A DNA stretch of 37,982 nucleotides from Acidisoma silvae (GTDB lineage: Bacteria > Pseudomonadota > Alphaproteobacteria > Acetobacterales > Acetobacteraceae). The position numbers were made by a program, and so were the translations under genes. The stretch lies in NCBI RefSeq assembly GCF_020618775.1, contig NZ_JAESVB010000027.1, forward strand, positions 1 to 37,982, written 5' to 3'. The notes below the pieces were generated by a model. It did no database searches, was not told the DNA's origin, and saw only the letters and a program-made list of their open reading frames with translations. Below, piece after piece: positions 30,514-37,982 of the stretch; position 1 is the first letter of the stretch; the number at the start of each line of letters is the position of its first letter.

Positions 30514-32187
30514 CTAGGCGGCTTCCGAATAGGTGGACTCGTCATCCACCTCGTCCTGCGCGCTACCGTCCTCACTCGGGTCGTCCACCCCGTCAGTCGG
30601 TTCGTCCTCGCCGGCAATGATCCCCGGCACCAACTGCCGCCGGCCGATGCCTTCCGCATCGCGCTCGGCTGTGCTGATCGCGAACACCGCATCGGGGTAG
30701 TGCCAGGTCGCCCCGGTGAAGTGCTTGACGACGCTTGCGCGGGTGTCCTTCACCCGGACCTCGACGCGGACCTGGTTGGCCCCCGCCTCCCGTTCCAGCG
30801 CCTGGCGGGAGAGGCAGGACAGGAACTCGTCCGAAGCCATGCTGGGCAGACGCAGCGACGCGCCGATGGTCTCGCCGGCGACGCGCGCGACAAGACCGCT
30901 ATTGGACATGTTCTCCCGGCAGGACAGCACTTGGGTCAGCATGTCGCGCGCGGCCGTGCGGATCACGTCGTCGTCGAGGGTCAGTGTGCCATCGGGCGAC
31001 AGACGCTCGCAGATCTCCGTGCGATCCGAGCCGCCCGCGTTGAGACCGCTCTGGACCATGACGTTGCGACCACCGAAGGCCAGCACCAACAGCCCGATCA
31101 GCTTGATGTCGTCGATCGGGTCGGCCTTCAGCGCCTCGTGCAGGGCATCGGTGCGCAGGTCGCCGATGATGGCCTTGCCCTTTTGGGTCACGTCCGGCCG
31201 TTGGGCCTTCTCCGGAGCCTCCACGGGCTCATCAGCTTGCACCTTGCCCTTGGCTGCCTTCTTGTCCTGGGGGATGCGGAAGGCAACGGTCCTGACCTCG
31301 GCGGTGCGTGGATCGATGAAATGCCCGATGCTGTCGCCCTTGCCGGGCTTTCCATAGACACGCTCGGCCTTCTTGGGCAGCGTGGCCTGGCCGGTTTCGT
31401 CAACCGGGATCACGACGCCGCCCTTGGGCAGGTTGTTTTCCAGCCACTCCTGCTGGGCGCCGAAAAAGCCATCGACATCGGTGGTGTAGCGCGATTCCTC
31501 GCCGGCCGGCGCGAAAAGATCGTCCAGCCAGGTGACGCCATATTGAGCAGCAAGGGTCTCATCGAACTTTGCGTCCGAGAACGAGATGCGTCGCTTCGCG
31601 AGTGCTCGTGCGATGGCGTACCACGCAGCGTCTTCGTTCTTCTTCGGTTTGTATTTCTTCCAGACCTGCGCCTGTTCTTCCATCGAGGCGTTGGCGATGG
31701 TGGCCATTTCCTCCGGCCTGGGAATGCGCCCGCCCGTCATCGCCTTGAGCATCGGCTCGTAAAGATGGCTGAGGTGCTTGAATTGCCGCACAACCCGCGT
31801 GGGAATGGCCAGTGCATCCGAAATGGCCTGCTCATTCCAGCCGAGACCCTCGAGCTGTTCTACAGCCTTCCAAACATCGACCGTATCCATCGGAGCCCGA
31901 ACCATGTTTTCCGAAAGGGATTCCATCTGGGTGATGGTCTCGTCGGCGTCTTTCACCAGAACCTCGATGGTGGCGAATTCGGCCAGGATGGAGGCTTTCA
32001 CGCGGCGGTCACCCGCCTTGACGATGAGCACGCCTTCGAGTTCGCGCACGACCGGCGGCTGGATGATGCCGATTGCCTTGATCGATGCCAGCAATACGGC
32101 ATCCATCTGGGGGTTTGACGGGATTGTCCGCGGATTATTGGGATTGAGTTGAAGGCTGCGCGGATCGACTGTGCGAAGTTCGGTCAT
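30514..32187 (-). CDS. ParB/sulfiredoxin-fold N-terminal domain protein
   Basis: 557 residues. The ParB N-terminal domain covers about 5-100 (LNPNNPRTIPSNPQMDAVL, IGIIQPPVVREL, IVKAGDRRVKASI, LSENMVRAP), where AGDRRVKA is the nucleotide-binding box. A helix-turn-helix follows around 118-150 (NEQAISDALAIPTRVVRQFK). The large C-terminal part is unlike chromosomal ParB and ends in an acidic tail. AAGGA precedes the ATG. Proteins of this layout are frequent on integrative elements and plasmids of this group, where a partner ParA is often absent, as here. A partition role is therefore doubtful; DNA processing or regulation is possible. Confidence 0.85.
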   Translation of the reverse strand: MTELRTVDPRSLQLNPNNPRTIPSNPQMDAVLLASIKAIGIIQPPVVRELEGVLIVKAGDRRVKASILAEFATIEVLVKDADETITQMESLSENMVRAPMDTVDVWKAVEQLEGLGWNEQAISDALAIPTRVVRQFKHLSHLYEPMLKAMTGGRIPRPEEMATIANASMEEQAQVWKKYKPKKNEDAAWYAIARALAKRRISFSDAKFDETLAAQYGVTWLDDLFAPAGEESRYTTDVDGFFGAQQEWLENNLPKGGVVIPVDETGQATLPKKAERVYGKPGKGDSIGHFIDPRTAEVRTVAFRIPQDKKAAKGKVQADEPVEAPEKAQRPDVTQKGKAIIGDLRTDALHEALKADPIDDIKLIGLLVLAFGGRNVMVQSGLNAGGSDRTEICERLSPDGTLTLDDDVIRTAARDMLTQVLSCRENMSNSGLVARVAGETIGASLRLPSMASDEFLSCLSRQALEREAGANQVRVEVRVKDTRASVVKHFTGATWHYPDAVFAISTAERDAEGIGRRQLVPGIIAGEDEPTDGVDDPSEDGSAQDEVDDESTYSEAA

Positions 32188-32339
32188 GTCTTGATTCCTT
32201 GTGGGTTGTTCCGTCTCCTTATTTTCTCAGGAGACCCCTCCCCGCGGCTGCGCCGGGCTCGCCCGGGGCAAGGGCGAAGCCGGCTTGCCGGACGCGCGCT
32301 TGCGCGCGACCCTTGCGGCGGGCGAACCGAGCGCGGCAT
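32184..32339 (-). CDS. Possible 51-aa Arg-rich leader peptide coupled to the ParB-domain gene
   Basis: 51 codons, starting MPRSVRPPQGSRASARPASR, with AAAAGGAGGAACGC directly before the ATG, a stronger ribosome binding site than that of the ParB-domain gene. Its stop overlaps the ParB-domain start as ATGA. The peptide has about 16 arginines. The DNA carries three tandem hairpins, so the region could instead be a structured untranslated leader. Confidence 0.4.
   Translation of the reverse strand: MPRSVRPPQGSRASARPASRLRPCPGRARRSRGEGSPEKIRRRNNPQGIKT
32253..32308. promoter_or_regulatory. Three tandem GC hairpins ahead of the ParB-domain gene
   Basis: Dyads CCGGGCTCGCCCGG (32253-32266), CCGGCTTGCCGG (32280-32291) and CGCGCGCTTGCGCGCG (32293-32308), each with a minimal loop. 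A fourth, CCCTGTTC-A-GAACAGGG, lies at 32371-32387. They would fold in the leader RNA of the backbone operon. Confidence 0.6.
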
Positions 32340-32376
32340 GCGTTCCTCCTTTTAATCTTTCTCCTTCTCACCCTGT

Positions 32377-32631
32377 TCAGAACAGGGTCGGTTGCTCAGG
32401 TGAGGATGCGCTGCGCGTGGCGCGCGGGACCGGTGTGGTCAGGATCACCGGCTGGCAAGAAGGGGGCTCGGCGGCGACGCCGTCGTATTGCGCCTTCAGG
32501 CGAGCTAGCGTCATGCGCTCGGCTTTCTCGATCTCTGCGGCGCGCAGCGCGCGCTACGATTCGAGCAGACCGGATTTCCGAAGCCGGGTGATGACCGCGC
32601 GCTCCAAATCGCAGAATGTGAAGGTGGGGGT
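32377..32631 (-). pseudogene. Gene remnant cut by IS21
   Basis: An open frame runs directly from the IS21 end: TFCDLERAVITRLRKSGLLE, an in-frame TAG at 32554-32556, then EIEKAERMTLARLKAQYDGV and a tail ending EQPTLF. No family recognised; the upstream part is absent beyond the other IS21 end, so DNA was lost or rearranged. Confidence 0.45.
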
Positions 32632-33213
32632 TGTTGGTTTTCACGCGGAACTGAGCCGGTTTTTTCACCGAGAAGTGAGCCACCTTTGAGTATGGTTTTC
32701 TGATCAGGGTTTGGTCAAGGGATTGGGTTTTTCTCCTCTCTTCTGTGCTGAGGCGGCTGAGCTGGCCTTGAAGCGGAAGCTGTCGTTCCCGGTTTCGAGG
32801 ATATGACAGCGGTGGGTCAGGCGATCGAGCAGAGCGGTCGTCATCTTGGCGTCACCAAAAACCGTAGCCCATTCGCTGAAGCTGAGGTTGGTGGTGATGA
32901 CGACGCTGGTCCGCTCGTAAAGCTTGCTCAACAGGTGGAAGAGCAGCGCCCCGCCTGAGGCGCTGAAGGGAAGATATCCCAGTTCGTCCAGGATCAGCAG
33001 ATCGAGGCGAACCAGGGTCTCTGCGATCTGGCCCGCCTTGCCTTTAGCCTTTTCCTGCTCGAGCGCATTGACCAGTTCGATCGTCGAGAAGAAACGGACC
33101 TTTCGGCGGTGGTGCTCAATCGCCTGGATGCCGAAGGCTGTCGCCATGTGGGTTTTGCCTGTGCCGGGCCCACCGATAAGCACGATGTTCTGCGCTCCGT
33201 CGATGAACTCGCA

Positions 33214-34706
33214 GTAATTGCTCACCCCGGCTGAGTTGCCTGGTTGGATAGCGGTGTGGCTAGCACGCGGCGGAGGTCATCGAGCACCGAGCGGTTATTG
33301 AGCTTGGCGGTGCTGACGACGGAGCGGAAAGCGGCATAGGTCTGGGCGCCCCACTCGGAGCGGAAGCCGTTTGTGACTTTGCGGAAGATTACGCTCGGGC
33401 GCAGCGCGCGCTCGCACGCGTTGTTGGTAGCGGCCACGTCACGGTCAGTGACGAACACGAACAGATGCTCGCGATCACGGGCGATACGACGACGCAGTTT
33501 CTCGGCGGCATCGCCATGCCGTGGCAGTGACAACACGCGGTCGAGCCTGCGGTCCAGATCAGCGTGATATTGCACCAACGTGGTGTCGCGCAGACGGTCG
33601 CGTCGCCGGCCGATGGCGATCGCCCGCAGCAGCAGCCGTTTGAACGCCGCGGCGAACCCGTCATCGCCGCAGTCGATTGAGTATTGGGCATCGCGGAGCA
33701 AATGGGCAAGGCAGACTTGCCAGAGTTCGGCGTGGCCGCGTTGACTGGCCAGACTATCGGAGATCCATACCCGCGGCCGCATTTGGCCGAACAACTCCCG
33801 CACCACGCGAGCGCCGCGGCTGGGGCGGATGATGTGCAGTACGCAGGCGGCGGTCACGAAAACCCACTCCCAGCAGGTCTTCTTCATGACACGCACTGAG
33901 GTTTCGTCCGACGCCACCACATCGGCAGCTGTGACCAGCGTGGCGATCGCTGACGCCGCGACGTCCAGCGGCGCCTGCGCGCGGGCGAGAATATTGCAGA
34001 TCGCCCCCTCGCTGATCGACAAACCGAACAACTCGCCGAACACCAGGCGCAGCCGCTCGATACCGATCGCTTGGCTATAGTGCAGGTAGATCGCGACGGC
34101 CTCGATCGACTTTCCAAACGGCGAGCCGGGCTCCAGGCCGGGCGGTGCCGACGCGACCGCGCGCTCGCCGCAACAGGAGCAACGTCCGCCGAATAGCCTC
34201 ACCCGGGTCACGTCCGGCCTGACAGGCGGCAGTTCAATGCGGTCATAGACCTGTTGCGGCATCTGTGGCTCGGTCGGCCAGGTGGTGGCGCAATGCGGGC
34301 AGGTGTCGAGCAAACGATCGACGGTGCGGTCGGGATTGGGTTCCAGCATACGGCCGAAGCCGGGGCGGCTCTTGCGAGGCGGCTTGCGGCCGTCAGGCGG
34401 CTGGCTGGTCTTTTGTCCCTTCGACGGCGGTAGCGACGAGTTGTCCGGCGTCTTGGGCGGTCTCTCCAACAAGGCCAGTCGTGCTTCCAGTTCGGCGATC
34501 CGGGCCAGCGCAGCCTGCAACTGGCTCACCAACGGCAGCAGAGACAGGATCAACGCGTCCTTCTCGGCGACGGTCAGCTTGCTGAGGTCGATCTCGGGTG
34601 CCACCCCAACGTTGAATCGACGCGCCCGTGATCGCGTCAACAGCCTTCGCGATTGGTTTCACACCCATCAAACGCGATGACCTGACCTACAGGGGTGAGC
34701 AATTAC
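33214..34706 (-). mobile_element. IS66-family element of the single-gene ISBst12 type
   Basis: 1493 bp. The ends are the perfect 15-bp inverted repeat GTAATTGCTCACCCC, flanked by the perfect 8-bp duplication AACTCGCA (33206-33213 and 34707-34714). It has a transposase gene only and lacks tnpA and tnpB, as in the ISBst12 subgroup. It is inserted in istB. Confidence 0.95.
33222..34640 (-). CDS. IS66-family (ISBst12-type) transposase
   Basis: 472 residues, intact. N-terminal coiled coil (about 35-60), [19 protein letters not shown] linker, two zinc knuckles (CPHCATTW and CSCCGE), then DDE core: [23 protein letters not shown] and [11 protein letters not shown]. Its stop codon lies inside the left inverted repeat. 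Likely active. Confidence 0.93.
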   Translation of the reverse strand: MTRSRARRFNVGVAPEIDLSKLTVAEKDALILSLLPLVSQLQAALARIAELEARLALLERPPKTPDNSSLPPSKGQKTSQPPDGRKPPRKSRPGFGRMLEPNPDRTVDRLLDTCPHCATTWPTEPQMPQQVYDRIELPPVRPDVTRVRLFGGRCSCCGERAVASAPPGLEPGSPFGKSIEAVAIYLHYSQAIGIERLRLVFGELFGLSISEGAICNILARAQAPLDVAASAIATLVTAADVVASDETSVRVMKKTCWEWVFVTAACVLHIIRPSRGARVVRELFGQMRPRVWISDSLASQRGHAELWQVCLAHLLRDAQYSIDCGDDGFAAAFKRLLLRAIAIGRRRDRLRDTTLVQYHADLDRRLDRVLSLPRHGDAAEKLRRRIARDREHLFVFVTDRDVAATNNACERALRPSVIFRKVTNGFRSEWGAQTYAAFRSVVSTAKLNNRSVLDDLRRVLATPLSNQATQPG

Positions 34707-34988
34707 AACTCGCATCGATGCAACTGGCGCACTGTCGCTTCGTTGACCTCGCTGGCTGCAAAGTCGAAGCCGGAGAGGTCCTTATAGGCGGGGAAACGGG
34801 CAGCCTTCATGTGATAGGCAATGGACCGGACCTCGCGCTCGGCCATCTCGGCTTTAAGCAACTGGGATAGGATTGGCACGGCCGCATCAAAGGCGGGAGC
34901 ACCTTGCTCGATCAGGTCCGTGACGGCTTGAGACATGCCATACATCTTCAGGCTACGGAGCATGATAACGACTGCGGCGCTGGCAGGA

Positions 34989-36521
34989 TCATGACGCATG
35001 GCGACCTCCAACGATCCGGACACGCAGACCGTCATAGCGTTCGACGTTGGCCTTGGGTTCACGCAGCAAGGTCAGCGCCTGTGGCGTATCGACATCGGGA
35101 CCGTCGGTCGTCTTGCCGTCAATCAGCCGATGCAGCAGGTTCAACACATGCGTCTTGGTTGCCACCCCTTGATCCAGAGCTAGTTCCACGGCCCTGACGA
35201 CAGCCTGTTCATCGTGATTGAGGACAAGAGCAAGGATATCGGCCATCTCGCGATCACCGCCGGGGCGGCGGAGCATCTGGTCCTGCAGTTGCCGGAAGGC
35301 CAACGGTAACTCCAGGAAGGGCGCACCATTGCGCAGGGCACCGGGCTTGCGCTGGATGACGGTAAGGTAATGCCGCCAGTCGTAAATCGTTCGTGGTGGC
35401 TTGTCGTGACTGCGTTCTATGATCCGCGCGTGTTCGCATAGGATATTGCCCTCGGCCGCAACGACCAGTCGGTCGGGATAGATCCGCAGGCTGACAGGCC
35501 GGTTCGCAAAAGACGCAGGCACGCTGTAACGATTACGCTCGAAGGTGATCAGGCAGGTGGGCGAGACGCGCTTGCTCTGCTCGACGAAGCCGTCAAACGC
35601 GGTAGGCAATGCCATCAACGCTACCTGCTCATCAGCCCAAACATCTGTGATCGAACCGGATAAGGTGCCATGCGCCGTGTCCCGCCAAAGGTCCTGGCAA
35701 TGCTGTTCCAGCCAGTTATTCAACGTCGCCAGATCTGGAAAGTCCGGCATCTGTTGCCACAGCCGTGGTCGGGCATCCTGGACGTTCTTCTCGACCTGAC
35801 CCTTCTCCCAACCCGCGGCAGGATTACAAAACTCGGGCACAAAGACGTAGTGGTTCGTCATCGCAAGGAAACGGATGTTGACCTGTCGCTCCTTGCCGCG
35901 ACCAACGCGGTCGACCGCCGTCTTCATGTTATCGTAAATGCCACGACCAGGTACGCCGCCGAACACACGGAAGCCGTGCCAATGCGCGTCAAAGAGCATC
36001 TCGTGCGTTTGCAGCAGGTAGGCCCTGACCAGAAAAGCCCGACTATGCGATAGCTTGATGTGTGCGACCTGGAGCTTCGTACGCTCGCCGCTGATCACGG
36101 CATAGTCCTCACTCCAATCGAATTGGAATGCCTCGCCTGGTCGGAATGACAGCGGAACGAATACGCCGCGACCCGTCGTCTGCTGCTCACGCTGTCGATC
36201 AGCCCGCCAATCACGGGCGAAGGCGGCGACCCGGCCATAAGAGCCGGTGAAGCCGAGAGACACCAGATCCGCGTGAAGCTGCTTCAACGTTCTGCGCTGC
36301 TTGCGCGACTTCCCAGCTTCGGTCTTCAGCCAGCCAGCAAGTTTGTCGGCGAAAAGATCAAGCTTGCTCGGTCGTTCCGGTATCGTGAACGTCGGCTCGA
36401 TCGTGCCAGCGTTCAAATACTTCGTAATCGTGTTGCGTGATAGCCCAGTGCGCCGGCTGATCTCGCGGATCGACTGCTTCTCGCGCAGCGCCATCCGCCG
36501 GATGATATTTAAAAGTCCCAT
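34989..36521 (-). CDS. istA: IS21 transposase IstA
   Basis: 510 residues from the ATG at 36521 with CGGAG eight bases upstream; the frame is open 22 codons further. N-terminal helix-turn-helix IREISRRTGLSRNTITKYLN, then the catalytic domain FQFDWSEDYAVI (Asp), GIYDNMKTAVDRV (Asp) and GWEKGQVEKNVQ (Glu). The C-terminal beta-barrel includes NRYSVPASFANRPV. Appears intact. Confidence 0.95.
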   Translation of the reverse strand: MGLLNIIRRMALREKQSIREISRRTGLSRNTITKYLNAGTIEPTFTIPERPSKLDLFADKLAGWLKTEAGKSRKQRRTLKQLHADLVSLGFTGSYGRVAAFARDWRADRQREQQTTGRGVFVPLSFRPGEAFQFDWSEDYAVISGERTKLQVAHIKLSHSRAFLVRAYLLQTHEMLFDAHWHGFRVFGGVPGRGIYDNMKTAVDRVGRGKERQVNIRFLAMTNHYVFVPEFCNPAAGWEKGQVEKNVQDARPRLWQQMPDFPDLATLNNWLEQHCQDLWRDTAHGTLSGSITDVWADEQVALMALPTAFDGFVEQSKRVSPTCLITFERNRYSVPASFANRPVSLRIYPDRLVVAAEGNILCEHARIIERSHDKPPRTIYDWRHYLTVIQRKPGALRNGAPFLELPLAFRQLQDQMLRRPGGDREMADILALVLNHDEQAVVRAVELALDQGVATKTHVLNLLHRLIDGKTTDGPDVDTPQALTLLREPKANVERYDGLRVRIVGGRHAS

Positions 36522-36687
36522 GTGGATCACTCCGTTGCCCCCGTCGCTGACCGCGCTGGGGGAAGGGTCACATGGCTCAATTCTCAATGGAAATTATGCG
36601 CCTAACCGGCTCAGTTCCGCGTGGAAACCAACAGTTCAATCATCCTTACGATCAGCGGAATCACGTGCCGCAAGGCGAAAGGTTGCC

Positions 36688-36978
36688 ATGACACTGAGCG
36701 AGCGTTTTGTTGGCCGGCGCATTGACCAGGCCTTGGAAAAAAACATTCTGGGTTGGGTTGAACGTCTACGCGGGCGTGGTGTGGAGATCACGAAAGCGTT
36801 TCAGGCGGTTGCTGGATTGGTCGAACGCTTCGTTGACACTACTCGGTGCTATAAGGGCAAACGTAAGACGGAATCGGAATACTGGCGGCATGGGCAACGG
36901 CGTGCAGATAAGGGTGCAGCGACGTCGGACCTTAACGATATATTGGAGCAAACCGGGAAACGAACTCCGCGCCGCTAG
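36688..36978 (+). CDS. Possible 96-aa protein, unknown
   Basis: MTLSERFVGRRIDQALEKNI, then ITKAFQAVAGLVERFVDTTR and a basic C-terminus. AAAGG lies six bases before the ATG. The frame is open upstream into the IS21 end, so the true gene could have been longer and cut by the insertion. No family recognised. The following 36979-37386 is comparatively AT-rich and shows no gene I can support. Confidence 0.4.
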   Translation: MTLSERFVGRRIDQALEKNILGWVERLRGRGVEITKAFQAVAGLVERFVDTTRCYKGKRKTESEYWRHGQRRADKGAATSDLNDILEQTGKRTPRR

Positions 36979-37386
36979 GGCGGCTTCGTTCATGCCAATA
37001 CGAGAATTGCGAAAACGAAAATTTAGCTTTAAGAGAAAGTAGAAGTTGATCTTCCTTTGTCGCCTCTTTGCTCCCTAACGATGATAGTGACATTCCAAGC
37101 GAATGCCCTTGAGATCGGAAAGATCGGTTCAAGTAATGAAAAGTTGAATTGCTCCAATTGTTTATATTTTTTGATGCCTGCGTTTTGAGCCCGACTTCAC
37201 GTAAATCTATTGAAAGTCGGCATATTTGAGCTTAAGGAAGACTGTGCGCCCGCGTGTGGCGGCTGATTCGCAGTATTGCCAGACTTTTTAATAAGCGACC
37301 CGGGCGCATCGCGCACGCCTCAAAGGTCGCGAGGTCTTCAGGAAAAGCATTCTCGGCACCGATAGATTTGTTATGGAATTTCAAGT

Positions 37387-37971
37387 CTAATTCCGCACGC
37401 CAAAGCGCAGTCCGTCAATGAAAAGAGCGACCATCCGTCCTGCGTGATCGGGGCGGTCTTCATGAATGGACATGGATAAGCTGCGGACCGCATTTAGAAG
37501 CTCGTCGGCATCAATGCCCGCCCGGACCTCGCCAGCCGCGACTGCGGCATCGATGAGGGATCGGAAAGCGGGCCGAAGTCGCTGTTCAAAGCGCCCGCGC
37601 AGGACCTCGAATGCTGGATCGCCTGAGTGCAATGCTTTTGCGAGGCCGCGCTTGGTAGCTACAAGGGCGGCAAATCTCTGCATCCATTTCGCTAAAGCAT
37701 CAAATGGCGAATTCTGGCTTGCCAGGATCGCGGCAGCATCGGCGCAGGCGTCCATTTCTTGACGGAAGACTGCAGCGATAAGATCGGCGCGGGAGGGAAA
37801 GTGGCGATAGACGGTTCCCAGGCCGACGCCGGCGCGGGCGGCAATTTCCCGGACAGGGGCGTCCACGCCGAATTCCGCGAACACGTCCCTAGCCGATCGA
37901 AGCAGCGCATCGAAGCTGCGCCGCGCATCAGCGCGAGCTCGCCGCTGACCCGGTGCCAGAAGCTGGTCCAT
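37387..37971 (-). CDS. TetR/AcrR-family regulator
   Basis: 194 residues. N-terminal helix-turn-helix VREIAARAGVGLGTVYRHFP preceded by LRSARDVFAEFGVDA; the rest is a helical ligand-binding domain. AAGAAGGAA directly precedes the ATG. The regulated gene is not in the window; it may be divergent beyond the right edge. Ligand unknown. Confidence 0.93.
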   Translation of the reverse strand: MDQLLAPGQRRARADARRSFDALLRSARDVFAEFGVDAPVREIAARAGVGLGTVYRHFPSRADLIAAVFRQEMDACADAAAILASQNSPFDALAKWMQRFAALVATKRGLAKALHSGDPAFEVLRGRFEQRLRPAFRSLIDAAVAAGEVRAGIDADELLNAVRSLSMSIHEDRPDHAGRMVALFIDGLRFGVRN

Positions 37972-37982
37972 TTCCTTCTTTT

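Larger units (their letters stand above)
32704..34999 (-). pseudogene. istB: IstB helper ATPase, split by an IS66-type element
   Basis: The 5' part (34999 to 34707) starts MRHDPASAAVVIMLRSLKMY after GGAGG and overlaps the istA end by 11 bp. The 3' part (33213 to 32704) carries [20 protein letters not shown] (Walker A) and [12 protein letters not shown] (Walker B). Joining the parts at one copy of AACTCGCA restores [12 protein letters not shown] without a frame change. The ATPase needed for IS21 transposition is therefore inactive, and so is this copy of IS21 unless helped in trans. Confidence 0.92.
32632..36633 (-). mobile_element. IS21-family element, interrupted
   Basis: Terminal inverted repeats begin TGTTGGTTTTCACGCGGAAC at 32632 and, on the complement from 36633, TGTTGGTTTCCACGCGGAAC; they match at all but one of the first 30 bases, through CTGAGCCGG. 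Inside are istA and a split istB. No direct repeat is seen at the ends (GGGGT on the left, GTTCA on the right), so one flank has probably been rearranged since insertion. Without the nested element it is about 2.5 kb. Confidence 0.9.

Noticed and set aside
30700-32118. Long open frame on the plus strand (over 470 codons)
   Set aside because: It is entirely antisense to the ParB-domain gene, which has clear motifs; long antisense frames are common in GC-rich DNA.
1-37982. CRISPR array, tRNA or rRNA genes, toxin-antitoxin pair
   Set aside because: No regularly spaced repeats, no tRNA or rRNA motifs and no recognisable toxin-antitoxin pair were found on reading the window.

Overview
The window is a GC-rich accessory region from an alphaproteobacterium, most likely a sphingomonad (Sphingomonadaceae). 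That placement is inferred from base composition, the gene families and the density of IS66, IS21 and IS4 elements; no marker gene fixes the taxon. It looks like part of a plasmid or integrative conjugative element: ssb, a ParB-domain protein, NERD and WGR proteins, an SRAP protein and several small conserved backbone-like genes are interleaved with metabolic cargo and nested insertion sequences. No rRNA, tRNA, CRISPR array or replication origin was seen.

Layout. 1-2.1 kb: NERD-domain protein, SRAP (YedK-like) protein and a small membrane protein. 2.1-5.5 kb: a divergent LysR regulator next to an SDR / SnoaL-like / zinc-less MDR oxidoreductase operon. 5.7-7.3 kb: ssb between two conserved non-coding blocks (A and B), then a WGR protein. 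7.4-9.3 kb: an RsbQ-like alpha/beta hydrolase overlapping a PAS histidine kinase. 9.6-17.9 kb: a VOC protein, then a GFA-family gene split in two by a 7.47-kb insertion flanked by the 8-bp duplication CCACAAGT. That insertion has a complete IS66-family element at its right end and carries a QorR-like/QorB/DsbA cluster plus truncated DUF4238 and EthD genes; an IS4-family element is nested inside the IS66. 18.0-18.9 kb: a 196-aa unknown gene flanked by second copies of blocks A and B. 19.6-22.2 kb: small backbone-like genes, an inverted duplication and a large unknown protein with a possible degenerate nuclease motif. 22.2-24.8 kb: arsR-arsC-ACR3-arsH operon. 24.9-28.9 kb: a PLP-fold protein that appears to lack its lysine, and a TPP-riboswitch operon Nudix-thiD-SDR. 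29.0-32.3 kb: a tightly overlapping backbone operon led by a ParB-domain protein, with a structured leader. 32.6-36.6 kb: an IS21 element whose istB is split by an ISBst12-type IS66 element with a perfect 8-bp duplication. 37.4-38.0 kb: a TetR regulator.

The two most informative observations are: (1) the GFA interruption shows that an IS66 element moved together with 2.86 kb of flanking DNA, apparently using an inverted-repeat-like sequence inside a neighbouring gene as a substitute left end; and (2) ssb and an unrelated unknown gene sit in the same non-coding frame (block B upstream, terminator and block A downstream, at matching distances), which suggests a conserved regulatory or cassette-like module.
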